DNA of 64,000 nt, taken from positions 124,001 through 188,000 of the forward strand of contig NZ_QJHK01000001.1 in assembly GCF_003202435.1 (NCBI RefSeq). The letters run 5' to 3'. This document shows positions 34,186-42,966 of the stretch, piece by piece (position 1 is the first letter of the stretch; the number at the start of each line of letters is the position of its first letter). The notes beneath the pieces were generated by a model. It saw only the letters and a list, made by a program, of their open reading frames with translations, was not told the origin of the DNA and ran no database searches. Source of the DNA: Flavobacterium cheongpyeongense (lineage in GTDB: Bacteria > Bacteroidota > Bacteroidia > Flavobacteriales > Flavobacteriaceae). Made by a program: the position numbers and the translations under genes.

Positions 34186-34950
34186 TCAATACTCCACACA
34201 TTCCCCATCATTAGGAACAGTAGTTTTTGATAAGAGATTATTTTCGGCTAAAGCTTTTTTTAACTCTTCCCTTTTCGTCGGGCAATGATTTAGAGCTTCA
34301 AGATGATTGGCAAAAACTTTTCCGGGTGCCAGGGCAGTAAATTTCAGAATGTCATTCATTCTCATCAGTAAAGGCTGCCCAAAATCTAATCTTGCTGTAC
34401 CGCAGGCAACAGTTGCAATGTCAGGTTTGAATTCGGTCAGGACTTTTTCGGTATCTTTTGTGAAAATAGTATCAGCGCTGATGTAAACTGTTTTTTCGTT
34501 AAGTAACTCAATAAAAAAGCCCATTACATTTCCCATTAATTTGGCGATAAAGCCATATCCGTGTACAGCAGGAATACCCGTGATTTTTCCGTCCAGAAAA
34601 TTTTGAGGCTGCCAGTAATCCAAAGTTTGTACGACAGTTAAACCACGCTGTGTAATCTTTTTTTCATCTTTTATGCTGCAGATTACCGGAATTGATTTTC
34701 TTTTTAGAAAAACTTCAGCGGCTTTGTCCAGATGATCCGGATGCAAATGCGTTATCAGACAATGTGTGACTTTACTTAAAATTTCCCTGCTGTTTTTTGG
34801 AAGTGCAGTAAGCGGATTTCTTTTTGGATTATAGCGAAAAAGAGTAAAAGGAGCTATAGTTTTCCTTTTCCCTAACATGGGGTCAATTAAAATAACATGC
34901 TTTTCTGTTTCAATGACTAATGTTGCGTTTCGCAAATGATGCAGTTTCAT
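34186..34950 (-). CDS. MBL-fold metallo-hydrolase
   Basis: This 254-residue metallo-beta-lactamase-superfamily protein binds two metals through THLHPDHLD (residues 68-75), with later ligands at the ISADTIF and ANHLEALNHC segments. The arrangement fits the UlaG/RomA-like L-ascorbate-6-phosphate lactonase or N-acyl-phosphatidylethanolamine-hydrolysing branch, but substrate specificity is not visible. It is cytoplasmic (no signal peptide) and is immediately convergent with the radical SAM gene, the two stop codons touching without any terminator. A functional link between them is possible but only suggested by position. Confidence 0.85.
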   Translation of the reverse strand: MKLHHLRNATLVIETEKHVILIDPMLGKRKTIAPFTLFRYNPKRNPLTALPKNSREILSKVTHCLITHLHPDHLDKAAEVFLKRKSIPVICSIKDEKKITQRGLTVVQTLDYWQPQNFLDGKITGIPAVHGYGFIAKLMGNVMGFFIELLNEKTVYISADTIFTKDTEKVLTEFKPDIATVACGTARLDFGQPLLMRMNDILKFTALAPGKVFANHLEALNHCPTKREELKKALAENNLLSKTTVPNDGECVEY

Positions 34951-35097
34951 AATCTGACATAAATTAGAATTTAAAAGTACAATGATTTTTTCAAATTATA
35001 TTTACAGAATATTCTTTGTTTTTAATTGAATTGTTATTTTAAATTATCAATTTTAAAGAAATTTTCACACTTAATTATTCGACTTAAAGAGTAGTTT

Positions 35098-35207
35098 GTT
35101 ATTCCGAAGAATGAGGAATTTCTGTAAGAAGCTTGATAAAGATTTGTTGAAGTTTCTTGTTGTACGGAATAGTATTGCAGAGATTCCTCATCTGTCTGAA
35201 TTGATAA
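35098..35207. repeat. Imperfect inverted-repeat element (ATTCC...GAGGAAT type)
   Basis: The left arm (35098-35128, around ATTCCGAAGAATGAGGAAT) and the right arm (35175-35207, around AGATTCCTCATCTGTCTGAAT) are imperfect inverse copies separated by 46 bases. It does not code. The pattern is familiar from flavobacterial intergenic repeats and resembles a decayed mobile or transcript-end element. Placed between the MBL gene and the response regulator. Confidence 0.5.
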
Positions 35208-35222
35208 AACGATGTTTGTAAG

Positions 35223-35909
35223 CTATTCAATCACAAATCGAAATCCGATTCCGTGTAAATTTTCTATCGAAATTCCTTTTTCATTTGCTAGGATTTTACG
35301 TAGACGCGAAATAAAGACATCTAAACTTCTTCCCATAAAATAATCGTCAGTGCCCCAAAGTGCGGTTAAAATCTGCTCTCTTTTCAGGACAGAATTTTTA
35401 TTTTCCAGAAACAATTTCAATAATTCGGCTTCACGTTGGGTGAGTCCAATCTTTTCTGTATCATTAAAAAGAATAAAATTTTTGGCATCAAACTGATATT
35501 TGCCTATTTCGTAAATTGATTTTTGGGGTTTGCTGTTTTTCTGTGAGCGTTTTAGAAAAACCTCAATTTTCAGGATCAATTCCTCAATACTAAAGGGCTT
35601 TACCAGATAATCGTCGGCACCTAAACGCAATCCTTTAATCCGGTCTTCTTTTAAAGTTTTGGCCGAAAGAAAAATAATCGGAATATCAGTATTGAGTTTT
35701 CTAATTTCTGTTGCCAATTCAAAGCCATCCATTTTAGGCATCATTATGTCAAAAATACAAATATCAAAATCATTATTTTTAAAGCTTTCCAAACCTGATT
35801 TTCCATCAGGGCAATGAAGTACCTCATAGTTGTTTTGCTCCAGATTATCTTTGGTTAAAAAAGCCAGTGTTTCATCGTCTTCGGTGTAAAGAATTTTAAA
35901 ATTACTCAT
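35223..35909 (-). CDS. OmpR-family response regulator
   Basis: This 228-residue DNA-binding response regulator has a receiver domain with phosphoacceptor Asp54 in DICIFDIMMPKMDGF, the acidic pair at residues 11-12, conserved LSAKT and GADDYLVKPF. An OmpR/PhoB winged helix follows (LTQREAELLKLFLENKN, RSLDVFISRLRKIL, HGIGFRFVIE). The kinase gene lies upstream and overlaps by eight bases, so they form a two-component system. The Bacteroidota RprXY pair has a similar make-up, but I cannot confirm orthology. Target genes are unknown; the divergent DUF1573 gene is a possible one. Confidence 0.93.
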   Translation of the reverse strand: MSNFKILYTEDDETLAFLTKDNLEQNNYEVLHCPDGKSGLESFKNNDFDICIFDIMMPKMDGFELATEIRKLNTDIPIIFLSAKTLKEDRIKGLRLGADDYLVKPFSIEELILKIEVFLKRSQKNSKPQKSIYEIGKYQFDAKNFILFNDTEKIGLTQREAELLKLFLENKNSVLKREQILTALWGTDDYFMGRSLDVFISRLRKILANEKGISIENLHGIGFRFVIE

Positions 35910-37167
35910 TTGGGTATGGTATTGACAAAGTTATAGTGATACCTTTTTCAGGATTTTGGGTTGCCGAAATCTTCCAGTGCTGCAGGTTGCAAATATTTTT
36001 TACATAATACAGGCCTAATCCAAAACCGTTTACTTCATTGCTTTTTTCGTTTTGGATCCGGTAAAATTTATCAAAAATAAAGGAAATATTTTTAGATGAA
36101 ATTCCGATTCCGTTGTCTTCAAAAGCCAATTTTAAAAGTTGGTTTTCTGTAAAAATACGAATCGTAATTTCAGGCTTTTCATTGCAGTATTTTACCCCAT
36201 TGTCCAGTAAATTATAAACCAGATTTGCAAAATGAAAAGCATCAGTTTCTATTTGATAATTCTCATAACCGGTTTTGATTTTAATCGAAGCTTCCGGATA
36301 TTTTAACTGAATGTTTTCAATTGTTTCCTCAATTACAGGGATAATAAAAATAGTTTCTTTTTTTAATTCTAATGGTGTATAATCAGATTTGGCAATAGTT
36401 AAAATTTGCTCAATGTGATTGTTTAATTTGTGACCTTGGTTGATGATAATATCAGTATAAGTATGAAGTTTTTTATCTTCTTTTATTTTATCCTGTCCGA
36501 TTAAATATTTTGAAGCAATTAAAATCGAAGACAAAGGTGTTTTAAATTCATGTGTCATATTATTGATGAAATCACGCTGCAACTCCGAATATTTTTTTTG
36601 TTGCAAAAGTGTTAGAATCGAATAGACATAAATCAATAAAATAAAAATCAAAACGATTGACAGTACAAACCAAAACCGCATGGAACTGAACAAATAGGTA
36701 GTTTCGTGTGGGAAACGAACGGCAAAATAATAGATCAGGTTTTTATGTTTGGGAAAATAAACCGATTGTTTTGCTTTTCCTTTATCTGATAATGAAATAT
36801 AATTTCCGTAAATCATTTCATCGCTCTGGCAATTGTACATTGCATATTCAAAATCGGTGGTGATATTCATTTTTCTGAATTCATTTTTCAAATAAAACTC
36901 CAGAATATCAGGTTCAAAATCGTTATCGATGTTGACAATATAATAATCATTGGCAATTTTTTGCACCGGATTCTGCGCTGGCAGTTCATGATTGGTGCCT
37001 TCGTATAATTTTTTTGCCACCTCCAATAAAGCGATATGCGTTTTTTGGCTCAGCTTTTTTTGTTCCAGGGCAAAGGCTTCTTTTGTCCACAGCAATTGTG
37101 CTACCAATATGCCGATTATGGCAATTAATCCTAAAATAATGATGCTGTTGAGTTTGTTTATTTTCAA
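35902..37167 (-). CDS. Sensor histidine kinase
   Basis: This 421-residue membrane sensor kinase has two hydrophobic helices (residues about 8-27 and 165-188) bracketing a periplasmic domain of about 135 residues. The HisKA dimerisation domain follows with the phosphoaccepting His206 in NNMTHEFKTPLSS, then an ATPase domain with NLLDNGVKYC (N box), EDNGIGIS (G1) and GFGLGLYYV (G2). It would autophosphorylate in response to an unknown envelope signal and pass phosphate to Asp54 of its partner, whose gene overlaps by eight bases. The divergent gap to the DUF1573 gene is 163 bases. Confidence 0.93.
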   Translation of the reverse strand: MKINKLNSIIILGLIAIIGILVAQLLWTKEAFALEQKKLSQKTHIALLEVAKKLYEGTNHELPAQNPVQKIANDYYIVNIDNDFEPDILEFYLKNEFRKMNITTDFEYAMYNCQSDEMIYGNYISLSDKGKAKQSVYFPKHKNLIYYFAVRFPHETTYLFSSMRFWFVLSIVLIFILLIYVYSILTLLQQKKYSELQRDFINNMTHEFKTPLSSILIASKYLIGQDKIKEDKKLHTYTDIIINQGHKLNNHIEQILTIAKSDYTPLELKKETIFIIPVIEETIENIQLKYPEASIKIKTGYENYQIETDAFHFANLVYNLLDNGVKYCNEKPEITIRIFTENQLLKLAFEDNGIGISSKNISFIFDKFYRIQNEKSNEVNGFGLGLYYVKNICNLQHWKISATQNPEKGITITLSIPYPNE

Positions 37168-37281
37168 GAAAACAGGGTTTTAGCAATGTAATATTAATCA
37201 AATTTAGAATTAAAAACAGCACTTAACAAGTCATTAACAAACATTTGAAACCGCTTAACAGCAAATTGATTTAAGGTAAAG

Positions 37282-37289
37282 TACTTTTG
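37282..37289 (+). promoter_or_regulatory. Possible -7 element of the DUF1573 gene
   Basis: TACTTTTG matches TAnnTTTG, 41 bases before the ATG at 37331. A clear -33 box at normal spacing is missing. Confidence 0.4.
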
Positions 37290-37330
37290 AAATATAAAAT
37301 TTAACTATAAACCATTTAAAAATAATAACG

Positions 37331-37744
37331 ATGAAAAATATCAAGATAGCTATGCTGGCTTTAGCCTTAGGATTAATGTCTTTTTCAGCGATTACACCTT
37401 TAAAAGTAATTGCATCAAAAGTAGAAACTAAGCTTGACGCTTCTGCAATTGTGTGGAAAGCGGAAACAATTGATGTAGGTCAAATTCCACAAGGAACGCC
37501 AAAAGCGATTGTTTACGAATTTAAAAATACGGGAAAAACAGCTGTCATAATTACAAATGTACAAGGCTCCTGCGGATGTACGGCCACAGATTATACTAAA
37601 GAACCAATTCTTCCCGGAAAATCTGCAAAGGTAACAGCAACGTACAATGCAGCAAATAAAGGCGCTTTTACAAAAACTGTTACGGTTACAACAAGTGCCG
37701 AAACGACTCCAAAAATCCTTACTTTAAAAGGAACTGTTATTTAA
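37331..37744 (+). CDS. DUF1573 Ig-like secreted protein
   Basis: This 137-residue protein has an N-terminal signal peptide (IAMLALALGLMSFSA) and one DUF1573 domain, an Ig-like fold of the ASPM/SPD-2/hydin type. Core motifs are the FKNTGKTAVIITNVQGSCGC stretch with paired cysteines, ILPGKSAKVTATYN, and TLKGTVI at the end. It is predicted to be periplasmic or surface-exposed; members are abundant in Bacteroidota but their roles are poorly known. It is transcribed divergently from the two-component system and followed by a strong terminator. Confidence 0.88.
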   Translation: MKNIKIAMLALALGLMSFSAITPLKVIASKVETKLDASAIVWKAETIDVGQIPQGTPKAIVYEFKNTGKTAVIITNVQGSCGCTATDYTKEPILPGKSAKVTATYNAANKGAFTKTVTVTTSAETTPKILTLKGTVI

Positions 37745-37770
37745 AATAAAGTTGATTATATAAAGGTGGA

Positions 37771-37808
37771 AAACTCCGGACGTGTCATGTGTCCGGAGTT
37801 TTTTTTTC
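37771..37808 (+). terminator. Intrinsic terminator of the DUF1573 gene
   Basis: A nine-base GC-rich stem (AACTCCGGA with TCCGGAGTT), an 11-base loop and a run of eight T residues. Confidence 0.92.
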
Positions 37809-37875
37809 TTCAAGTTTGTTTTTGTAATGAATTTGTTTTTACCAAAACTTTTCTAATTTTATTCAAAAATTGATT

Positions 37876-39453
37876 ATGAAAATTTGGTACCGTTTTGCTG
37901 TTATTATATTTCTTTTTATTGTTGTTTCCTGTAATTCTAAAGGTGATAAAAAAGAAGAAAGCCCAAAAAAAGTCGAGGTTGTCATTCCGGAATTAAAACT
38001 TTCGATTGACAGTCTGGCGATTGCCGGGTTTTACAAAACGTATCCCAAATTGAAAAATTTTCAGGATGAGGTTTTTTCTTTATACCTTAAAAGACAATCT
38101 ACACAATTATGGCTTGACAATAAGGGGGTGGTGGAATTTGGAAATACATTGTATGACAAATATAAAGGTCTCGAAAACGAAGGTCTGAAAGCCAATTTCC
38201 CGTACAAGGAGATCAATCACATCTTTGAGAACAATACGGTCAACAAACTTTCAAAAATTAATACAGATTTAATGATTACCAATTTGTATTTCTATTATGC
38301 AGAGAAAGTTTACAGAGGTTTTGACGAAAAAACCTCGATTTCATTAGAATGGCTGCTTCCGCGAAAAAAACTCAATTATCAGGTTTTATCTGATTCTATT
38401 TTTGAAAAATCAACGATAAGTGATGACAGAAAGAGTAAAATGTTCAGTCAGTATTACAAACTTCGTGATGCGCTTCATCAATATAGAGACATTGAAAAAA
38501 ATGGAGGCTGGAAGACCATTGAAGCTGGAGAAGATTATAAAGATCTAAAATTAGGAGATTCTTCTGCAATAATTGGTCAAATCAGGGAAAGGCTTTTTGT
38601 AACAGGAGACATTAAAAAAGATAATAAAAGTGCTGTTTGTGATTCGGTTTTGATGAAAGCGGTTAAAAACTATGAATTGCGTCATGGTTATGCACCAAAG
38701 AATGCTATTTTATTAGAGCATATTAATGATTTGAATATTCCGGTTTCTGAAAGGATTAAAACCATAATTGCCAATATGGAGCGTTGCCGATGGATTGATC
38801 CTGAACTCGAAAAAGGCAAAAAATATATTGAAGTTAATATTCCTGAATTTAAATTGTACATTATAGAAGATGGTAAAATTGCTTTTGTGTCGCCTGTGGT
38901 TGTAGGGAAAGCGATGACTAAAACAGTTGTCTTCAGCGGAATGATGAATAATATTGTTTTTAGTCCGTATTGGAATGTTCCGCCAAGTATCATCAAAAGT
39001 GAAATTAAACCCGGAATGGACAAAGATAAAAACTACCTGGCAAAGAAAAATCTGGAATGGAATAACGGAGCAGTCCGACAACTTCCGGGAAAGAATAATT
39101 CACTGGGGCTGGTCAAATTTTTATTTCCAAATTCCAGTAACATCTATTTGCATGATACGCCTGCAAAAAGTTTGTTCGAAAGAGAAAGCAGGGCTTTTAG
39201 CCACGGTTGTGTTCGTGTAGCAAAACCACGTGAACTGGCTATAGAGTTGTTGAAAGCAGATCCGAAATGGACACCTGCTAAAATTGATAAAGCCATGCAT
39301 TCAGGAAAAGAAAGCTGGTATACTTTGAAGAAAAAAGTCCCGGTTTATATTGGTTATTTTACTGCCTGGGTTGATCGGGAGGGGCAGCTAAATTTTTATA
39401 AAGATATTTACAAGAAAGATGAAAGTCTGATAAAATTATTGACAGAAGAATAA
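37876..39453 (+). CDS. L,D-transpeptidase lipoprotein (YcbB/LdtD-like)
   Basis: This peptidoglycan cross-linking or anchoring enzyme has a lipoprotein signal (IIFLFIVVSCNSKG, lipid cysteine near residue 20) and a long N-terminal region. A peptidoglycan-binding-like part follows near residues 215-285. The YkuD catalytic domain includes YIEVNIPEFKLYI, VVVGKAMTKT, IYLHDTPAKSLF and the active-site SHGCVRV with Cys445. The 525-residue length matches large YcbB-type Ldts. Translation could begin at TTG 37870, but ATG 37876 gives the cleaner signal peptide. It lies next to an NlpC/P60 hydrolase on the opposite strand, making a small cell-wall region. Confidence 0.92.
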   Translation: MKIWYRFAVIIFLFIVVSCNSKGDKKEESPKKVEVVIPELKLSIDSLAIAGFYKTYPKLKNFQDEVFSLYLKRQSTQLWLDNKGVVEFGNTLYDKYKGLENEGLKANFPYKEINHIFENNTVNKLSKINTDLMITNLYFYYAEKVYRGFDEKTSISLEWLLPRKKLNYQVLSDSIFEKSTISDDRKSKMFSQYYKLRDALHQYRDIEKNGGWKTIEAGEDYKDLKLGDSSAIIGQIRERLFVTGDIKKDNKSAVCDSVLMKAVKNYELRHGYAPKNAILLEHINDLNIPVSERIKTIIANMERCRWIDPELEKGKKYIEVNIPEFKLYIIEDGKIAFVSPVVVGKAMTKTVVFSGMMNNIVFSPYWNVPPSIIKSEIKPGMDKDKNYLAKKNLEWNNGAVRQLPGKNNSLGLVKFLFPNSSNIYLHDTPAKSLFERESRAFSHGCVRVAKPRELAIELLKADPKWTPAKIDKAMHSGKESWYTLKKKVPVYIGYFTAWVDREGQLNFYKDIYKKDESLIKLLTEE

Positions 39454-39522
39454 ACTTTTAGAAATTCCAATCTAAATGATTTATAATAAATCCAGAATTG
39501 AATTGACATTCAAAATAAAGAC

Positions 39523-40035
39523 TTATTCAGACAAAATATCAACACATTTATAAAAACGTTTTGTATAATGCTCTTCGTCAAGTGCTGTGATGGTGACTTT
39601 TTGTGCTTTTCCGGATGAGGCATGTATGAATTTTGAATTCATTCCGTTTGCTTCGCAGATGATCCCAACGTGTCCTATTATATTTCGGTCTTTGTAACCA
39701 TAAAAAACCAAAACATCTCCCACCTTAAAATCTTCGGGTTTTAGGGCCTTGCCTACATTTTTATAGCCGCTTGAACTTCTTGGTAAGGTTAATCCAAAAT
39801 TATGAAAAACATAATAGACAAATCCGGAACAGTCAAATCCTTTATTGGGATTGCTGCTGGCATATAAATATCGTGTCCCTAAATATTGTTTTGCATAAGA
39901 AATAACAGAATCCCGCTCAATTGCAGACTGTATTTTTTTAACAGGATCTGATTGGGTTTTGTTCTCTTTTTTCAAAGTAAAAGAAGAAAACAAAATGGTA
40001 AACAAAAAAATCAGAACAGGGTAAGTAGTTTTCAT
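39523..40035 (-). CDS. NlpC/P60-family peptidoglycan hydrolase
   Basis: This 170-residue secreted cysteine peptidase cleaves peptide stems of peptidoglycan (typically gamma-D-Glu-diaminopimelate bonds). A signal peptide covers about residues 1-20. The catalytic cysteine is Cys69 in FDCSGFVYYVF, with GHVGII (histidine) and FIHASS (second histidine or polar residue) completing the triad. It has only the catalytic domain, with no SH3 or LysM module. It is convergent with the L,D-transpeptidase gene, which suggests that both serve wall remodelling. Confidence 0.92.
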   Translation of the reverse strand: MKTTYPVLIFLFTILFSSFTLKKENKTQSDPVKKIQSAIERDSVISYAKQYLGTRYLYASSNPNKGFDCSGFVYYVFHNFGLTLPRSSSGYKNVGKALKPEDFKVGDVLVFYGYKDRNIIGHVGIICEANGMNSKFIHASSGKAQKVTITALDEEHYTKRFYKCVDILSE

Positions 40036-40157
40036 TTGATGGGCGGATAAAACATAAGTTTGTAAAGGTAAAGCGTTTGTTCAGAATATCAAAAGAGGAT
40101 TGAAGCTGAAAAACGTTTTTGGTGTTTTTTTATTGCTTTTTGATATTTTAGTATCTT

Positions 40158-40185
40158 TTTGTAAAAGGTAAATCGGATATATTTG
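40158..40185 (+). promoter_or_regulatory. Promoter of the acetylesterase operon
   Basis: TTTG at 40158-40161 and TATATTTG at 40178-40185, spaced by 16 bases, fit the Bacteroidota pattern with slightly short spacing. The first gene of the esterase cluster starts 31 bases downstream. Confidence 0.5.
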
Positions 40186-40216
40186 TGAAATGTATTTATA
40201 TTTTAACGAATAAATT

Positions 40217-41311
40217 ATGTTTATCAAAAAAAAACCACTTTTAATTTTGTTTTTACTGATTTCGGTAATGTCGATTTCACAAACTAAAGAAAGAAACTTT
40301 TTATATGCCGGAAGAGTAGATGTGCTGGAAGATAATAAAGCAGTGTTAATTGGCACCGCAGCTTCTGTTTCATTTAATTTTACCGGAAATGAATGTACGG
40401 TTTCTCTTCAAAGTATCGATTCCTGGGAACATCATAATTATGTTGTTTTTGAACTGGATGGAAAATACATTAGAAAATATACCGTTCAGAAAGGAGTTCC
40501 GCAGTCTTTTCCGATAAAAATAACTTCTGCTAAAAAAGTGCATAATCTGAAGATTTATAAAGGTACTGAAGCCTCTATGGGAAATGTTGTTTTTCTGGGG
40601 ACTACGGCAAAGCTGACTTCGATTACATCCAAAAAGAAAAAGAAAATCGAGTTTATCGGAGACTCAATTACCAGCGGGGCTGCAAATGATCCGTCAGAAA
40701 TTCCGTGTGAGCAGGGCGAATATTTTGATCATCACAACGGGTTTTATGCTTACGGCCCAATTCTTTCCAGAAATATAGGTGTGGATTATTTGCTGAGTTC
40801 GGTTTCCGGAATCGGGATTTACCGTAACTGGAACGATGAAGGTCCTGAAGTGCCCATTATGCCTGCAGTTTATGAAAATCTTTATCTCAAAAAAGACAGT
40901 TCCAAACCTAAATATGATTTTGCTTTTCAGCCGGACATTATAAGTATTGCCATAGGAACTAATGATTTTTCGAATGGTGACAGTAAAAAAGAGCGACTGC
41001 CTTTTAATCCTGAAAAGTACGTTGCAAACTACATTAATTTTATAAAAATGCTGTATCAGCATAATCCAAATGCGCAGTTGGTTCTGACCAACAGTCCAAT
41101 GGTAAGTGGCGAAAAAGCGGTGATTTTTGAAGATTGCCTGAATAAAATAAAAGCCGAATTTGATGCTGATAAATCACACAAACCAATTCTGATTTTCAAA
41201 TTTAAGCCTATGACACCAAGCGGATGTTCCGGACATCCGAATATTGAAGAGCACAAAATTATGGCTGCCGAATATGGTTCGTTTTTAAAAAAGCTGCTAA
41301 ATGAAAAATAA
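40217..41311 (+). CDS. SGNH acetylxylan/acetylmannan esterase (CE2-like)
   Basis: This 364-residue secreted esterase has a signal peptide (ILFLLISVMSISQ), an N-terminal beta-sandwich (FLYAGRVDVLE, ASVSFNFTGNECTV), and a C-terminal SGNH domain. The serine is in EFIGDSITSG and the Asn-containing block is SIAIGTNDF; the His block near residue 340 is GHPNIEEHK. This two-domain layout matches carbohydrate esterase family 2, which removes O-acetyl groups from glucomannan and xylan side chains. It overlaps the next gene, a second esterase, by 11 bases. In this PUL the likely substrate is acetylated mannan, by inference. Confidence 0.85.
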   Translation: MFIKKKPLLILFLLISVMSISQTKERNFLYAGRVDVLEDNKAVLIGTAASVSFNFTGNECTVSLQSIDSWEHHNYVVFELDGKYIRKYTVQKGVPQSFPIKITSAKKVHNLKIYKGTEASMGNVVFLGTTAKLTSITSKKKKKIEFIGDSITSGAANDPSEIPCEQGEYFDHHNGFYAYGPILSRNIGVDYLLSSVSGIGIYRNWNDEGPEVPIMPAVYENLYLKKDSSKPKYDFAFQPDIISIAIGTNDFSNGDSKKERLPFNPEKYVANYINFIKMLYQHNPNAQLVLTNSPMVSGEKAVIFEDCLNKIKAEFDADKSHKPILIFKFKPMTPSGCSGHPNIEEHKIMAAEYGSFLKKLLNEK

Positions 41312-42677
41312 TATTTTTAAGTTTGTTTTTTCTCTGATTTCAGGTACGATGATGGCAAACGTTTCTCTTCCGAATATTTTTGGCGATAATATGGTATTGC
41401 AGCGCAATGCTGAGGTCAAAATCTGGGGCTGGGCGAATCCAAAAGAGGAAATCAAATTAGTTTCCAGCTGGAACAATCAGGAATATAAAGTTACCACAAA
41501 CAATCAGGCGCAATGGGAACTCAAAATCAAAACGCCCGAAGCTGGAGGCCCTTATACGATTTCCATAAAAGGATATAATGAGGTGATCCTGAAAAATATT
41601 CTGATTGGCGAAGTCTGGGTTTGTTCCGGTCAATCTAATATGGAAATGTCTGTAAGCTGGGGAATCGAGAATGGGGAAGAAGAAGCTAAAAATGCTGCAA
41701 ATCCTAACATTCGGTTTTTTACGGTTCCAAAGTTAACTGCTAAGGCACCACAGAATAATTTATTAGGCAACTGGACTGAATCGACTCCGGAAACCATGAA
41801 ATATTTTAGTGCCGTTGGATACTTCTTTGCCAAACGTTTACGCGAAGATTTAAAAAATGTTCCCATCGGATTAATTTCATCCAATTGGGGCGGAACACCA
41901 GCTGAAATCTGGATGCCGGAAGAAGTCGTGCAAAACGATCCTGTTTTATTAGAAAATGCTAAAAAACTAAACGAACAGGAATATGGACCAAGACAACCGG
42001 GGCGCGCGTATAACGCTATGATTTCTCCTTTTGCCGGATTTAAAATCGCAGGAACTCTCTGGTATCAGGGCGAATCAAATGTTGGTTCATTGGTTTACGA
42101 TAAGACGTTAGGAGCTTTGATTACTTCATGGCGAAAAGTCTGGCAGGATGATTTTCCGTTTTATTTTGTACAGATTGCACCTTTTAAAAACGGCAGCAAT
42201 AATTTTTCAAATGTTATTGTAAGGGATTCCCAGAGAAAATTACTTAAAGAAGTCAACAATACCGGGATGGTTGTCATTAGCGACGTTTCAGATACGATTG
42301 ATATTCATCCAAAAGATAAAAAATCAGTTGGAATCCGGCTTGCAAATTTAGCTTTGACAAATACGTATAAAACCAATACTAATTTGGTTAACGGTCCGCT
42401 TTTTAGTAATTTAAAGATTGATAAAAATCAGGCAGTCATTTCTTTTGATTATGCTGACGGATTGTATTTTAAAAATAAAACTTCAAATCAGTTTGAAATA
42501 GCCGGTGCCGACGGAACTTTTTATCCGGCAGAGGCTTCGATAAAAAAGAATCAGGTAATTGTAAAAAGTAAAAAAGTAGAGAACCCTGTCAAAGTGAGAT
42601 TTGCATGGGGAAATACGATTCAGTCTGATTTGTTTAATAAAGCGAATTTGCCGGCTTCCTGTTTTATTTCGGAATGA
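41301..42677 (+). CDS. Sialate O-acetylesterase family (SASA) carbohydrate esterase
   Basis: This 458-residue protein of the SASA/DUF303 family has a hydrophobic N-terminus resembling a signal peptide, then the family hallmarks LPNIFGDNMVLQRN, CSGQSNMEM (catalytic serine near residue 114), SSNWGGTPAEIWMP and WYQGESNV. The family also covers acetylesterases acting on xylan and mannan, so the name sialate need not apply. Its start overlaps the CE2-like gene, so two esterases are made together. No sialic-acid genes are visible; deacetylation of plant hemicellulose is the contextual reading. Confidence 0.87.
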   Translation: MKNNIFKFVFSLISGTMMANVSLPNIFGDNMVLQRNAEVKIWGWANPKEEIKLVSSWNNQEYKVTTNNQAQWELKIKTPEAGGPYTISIKGYNEVILKNILIGEVWVCSGQSNMEMSVSWGIENGEEEAKNAANPNIRFFTVPKLTAKAPQNNLLGNWTESTPETMKYFSAVGYFFAKRLREDLKNVPIGLISSNWGGTPAEIWMPEEVVQNDPVLLENAKKLNEQEYGPRQPGRAYNAMISPFAGFKIAGTLWYQGESNVGSLVYDKTLGALITSWRKVWQDDFPFYFVQIAPFKNGSNNFSNVIVRDSQRKLLKEVNNTGMVVISDVSDTIDIHPKDKKSVGIRLANLALTNTYKTNTNLVNGPLFSNLKIDKNQAVISFDYADGLYFKNKTSNQFEIAGADGTFYPAEASIKKNQVIVKSKKVENPVKVRFAWGNTIQSDLFNKANLPASCFISE

Positions 42678-42680
42678 GGG

Positions 42681-42701
42681 AACATAGAACATAGAACATA
42701 G
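42681..42701 (+). repeat. Heptamer tandem repeat (AACATAG x3)
   Basis: Three perfect copies of AACATAG follow three bases after the second esterase stop. Short heptamer arrays of this kind are prone to slippage; no function is visible. Confidence 0.6.
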
Positions 42702-42798
42702 AAGAAAGATTTTGAACTGTAGTTTTTTTGTCATTTTGACGCAAGATTGTGGAAGTTTTTGACTTTATAAATAAAAAATTTCTCGTTTACCATAAATC

Positions 42799-42943
42799 GC
42801 GTGAGGGATTACTTCACTAGATTATATTTTAAAGCGGAGTTCAGTGAATGCATTTGAGGCGGTATCCTTTTGTGAAGAGAAACGGAACAAAAGATATAGC
42901 CGAAAGCCCGACACTTGCCTTTTTTCGGGCAAAGGACACGCCC
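42799..42943 (-). repeat. Dispersed two-hairpin intergenic element, copy B (full, reversed)
   Basis: On the minus strand it begins GGGCGTGTCC and ends CCCTCACGC, with the same internal CTATATCTTTTGTTCC and ACAAAAGGAT core as copy A at 14234-14372. The 145-base element lies between the second esterase and the GH3 gene, with its GGGCGTG end six bases from the ATG at 42949. A reading frame open through it (from GTG 42844) is not genuine coding sequence. Confidence 0.78.
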
Positions 42944-42966
42944 AGATTATGAAACTATTAACGACT

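Noticed and set aside
38688..39081. Two overlapping minus-strand frames within the L,D-transpeptidase gene
   Set aside because: They are shadows of the strongly supported catalytic domain; no independent signal.
41301..42677. Sialic-acid metabolism locus
   Set aside because: Only the family name suggests it; no sialidase, lyase or transporter for sialic acid is present, and the surroundings fit hemicellulose deacetylation.
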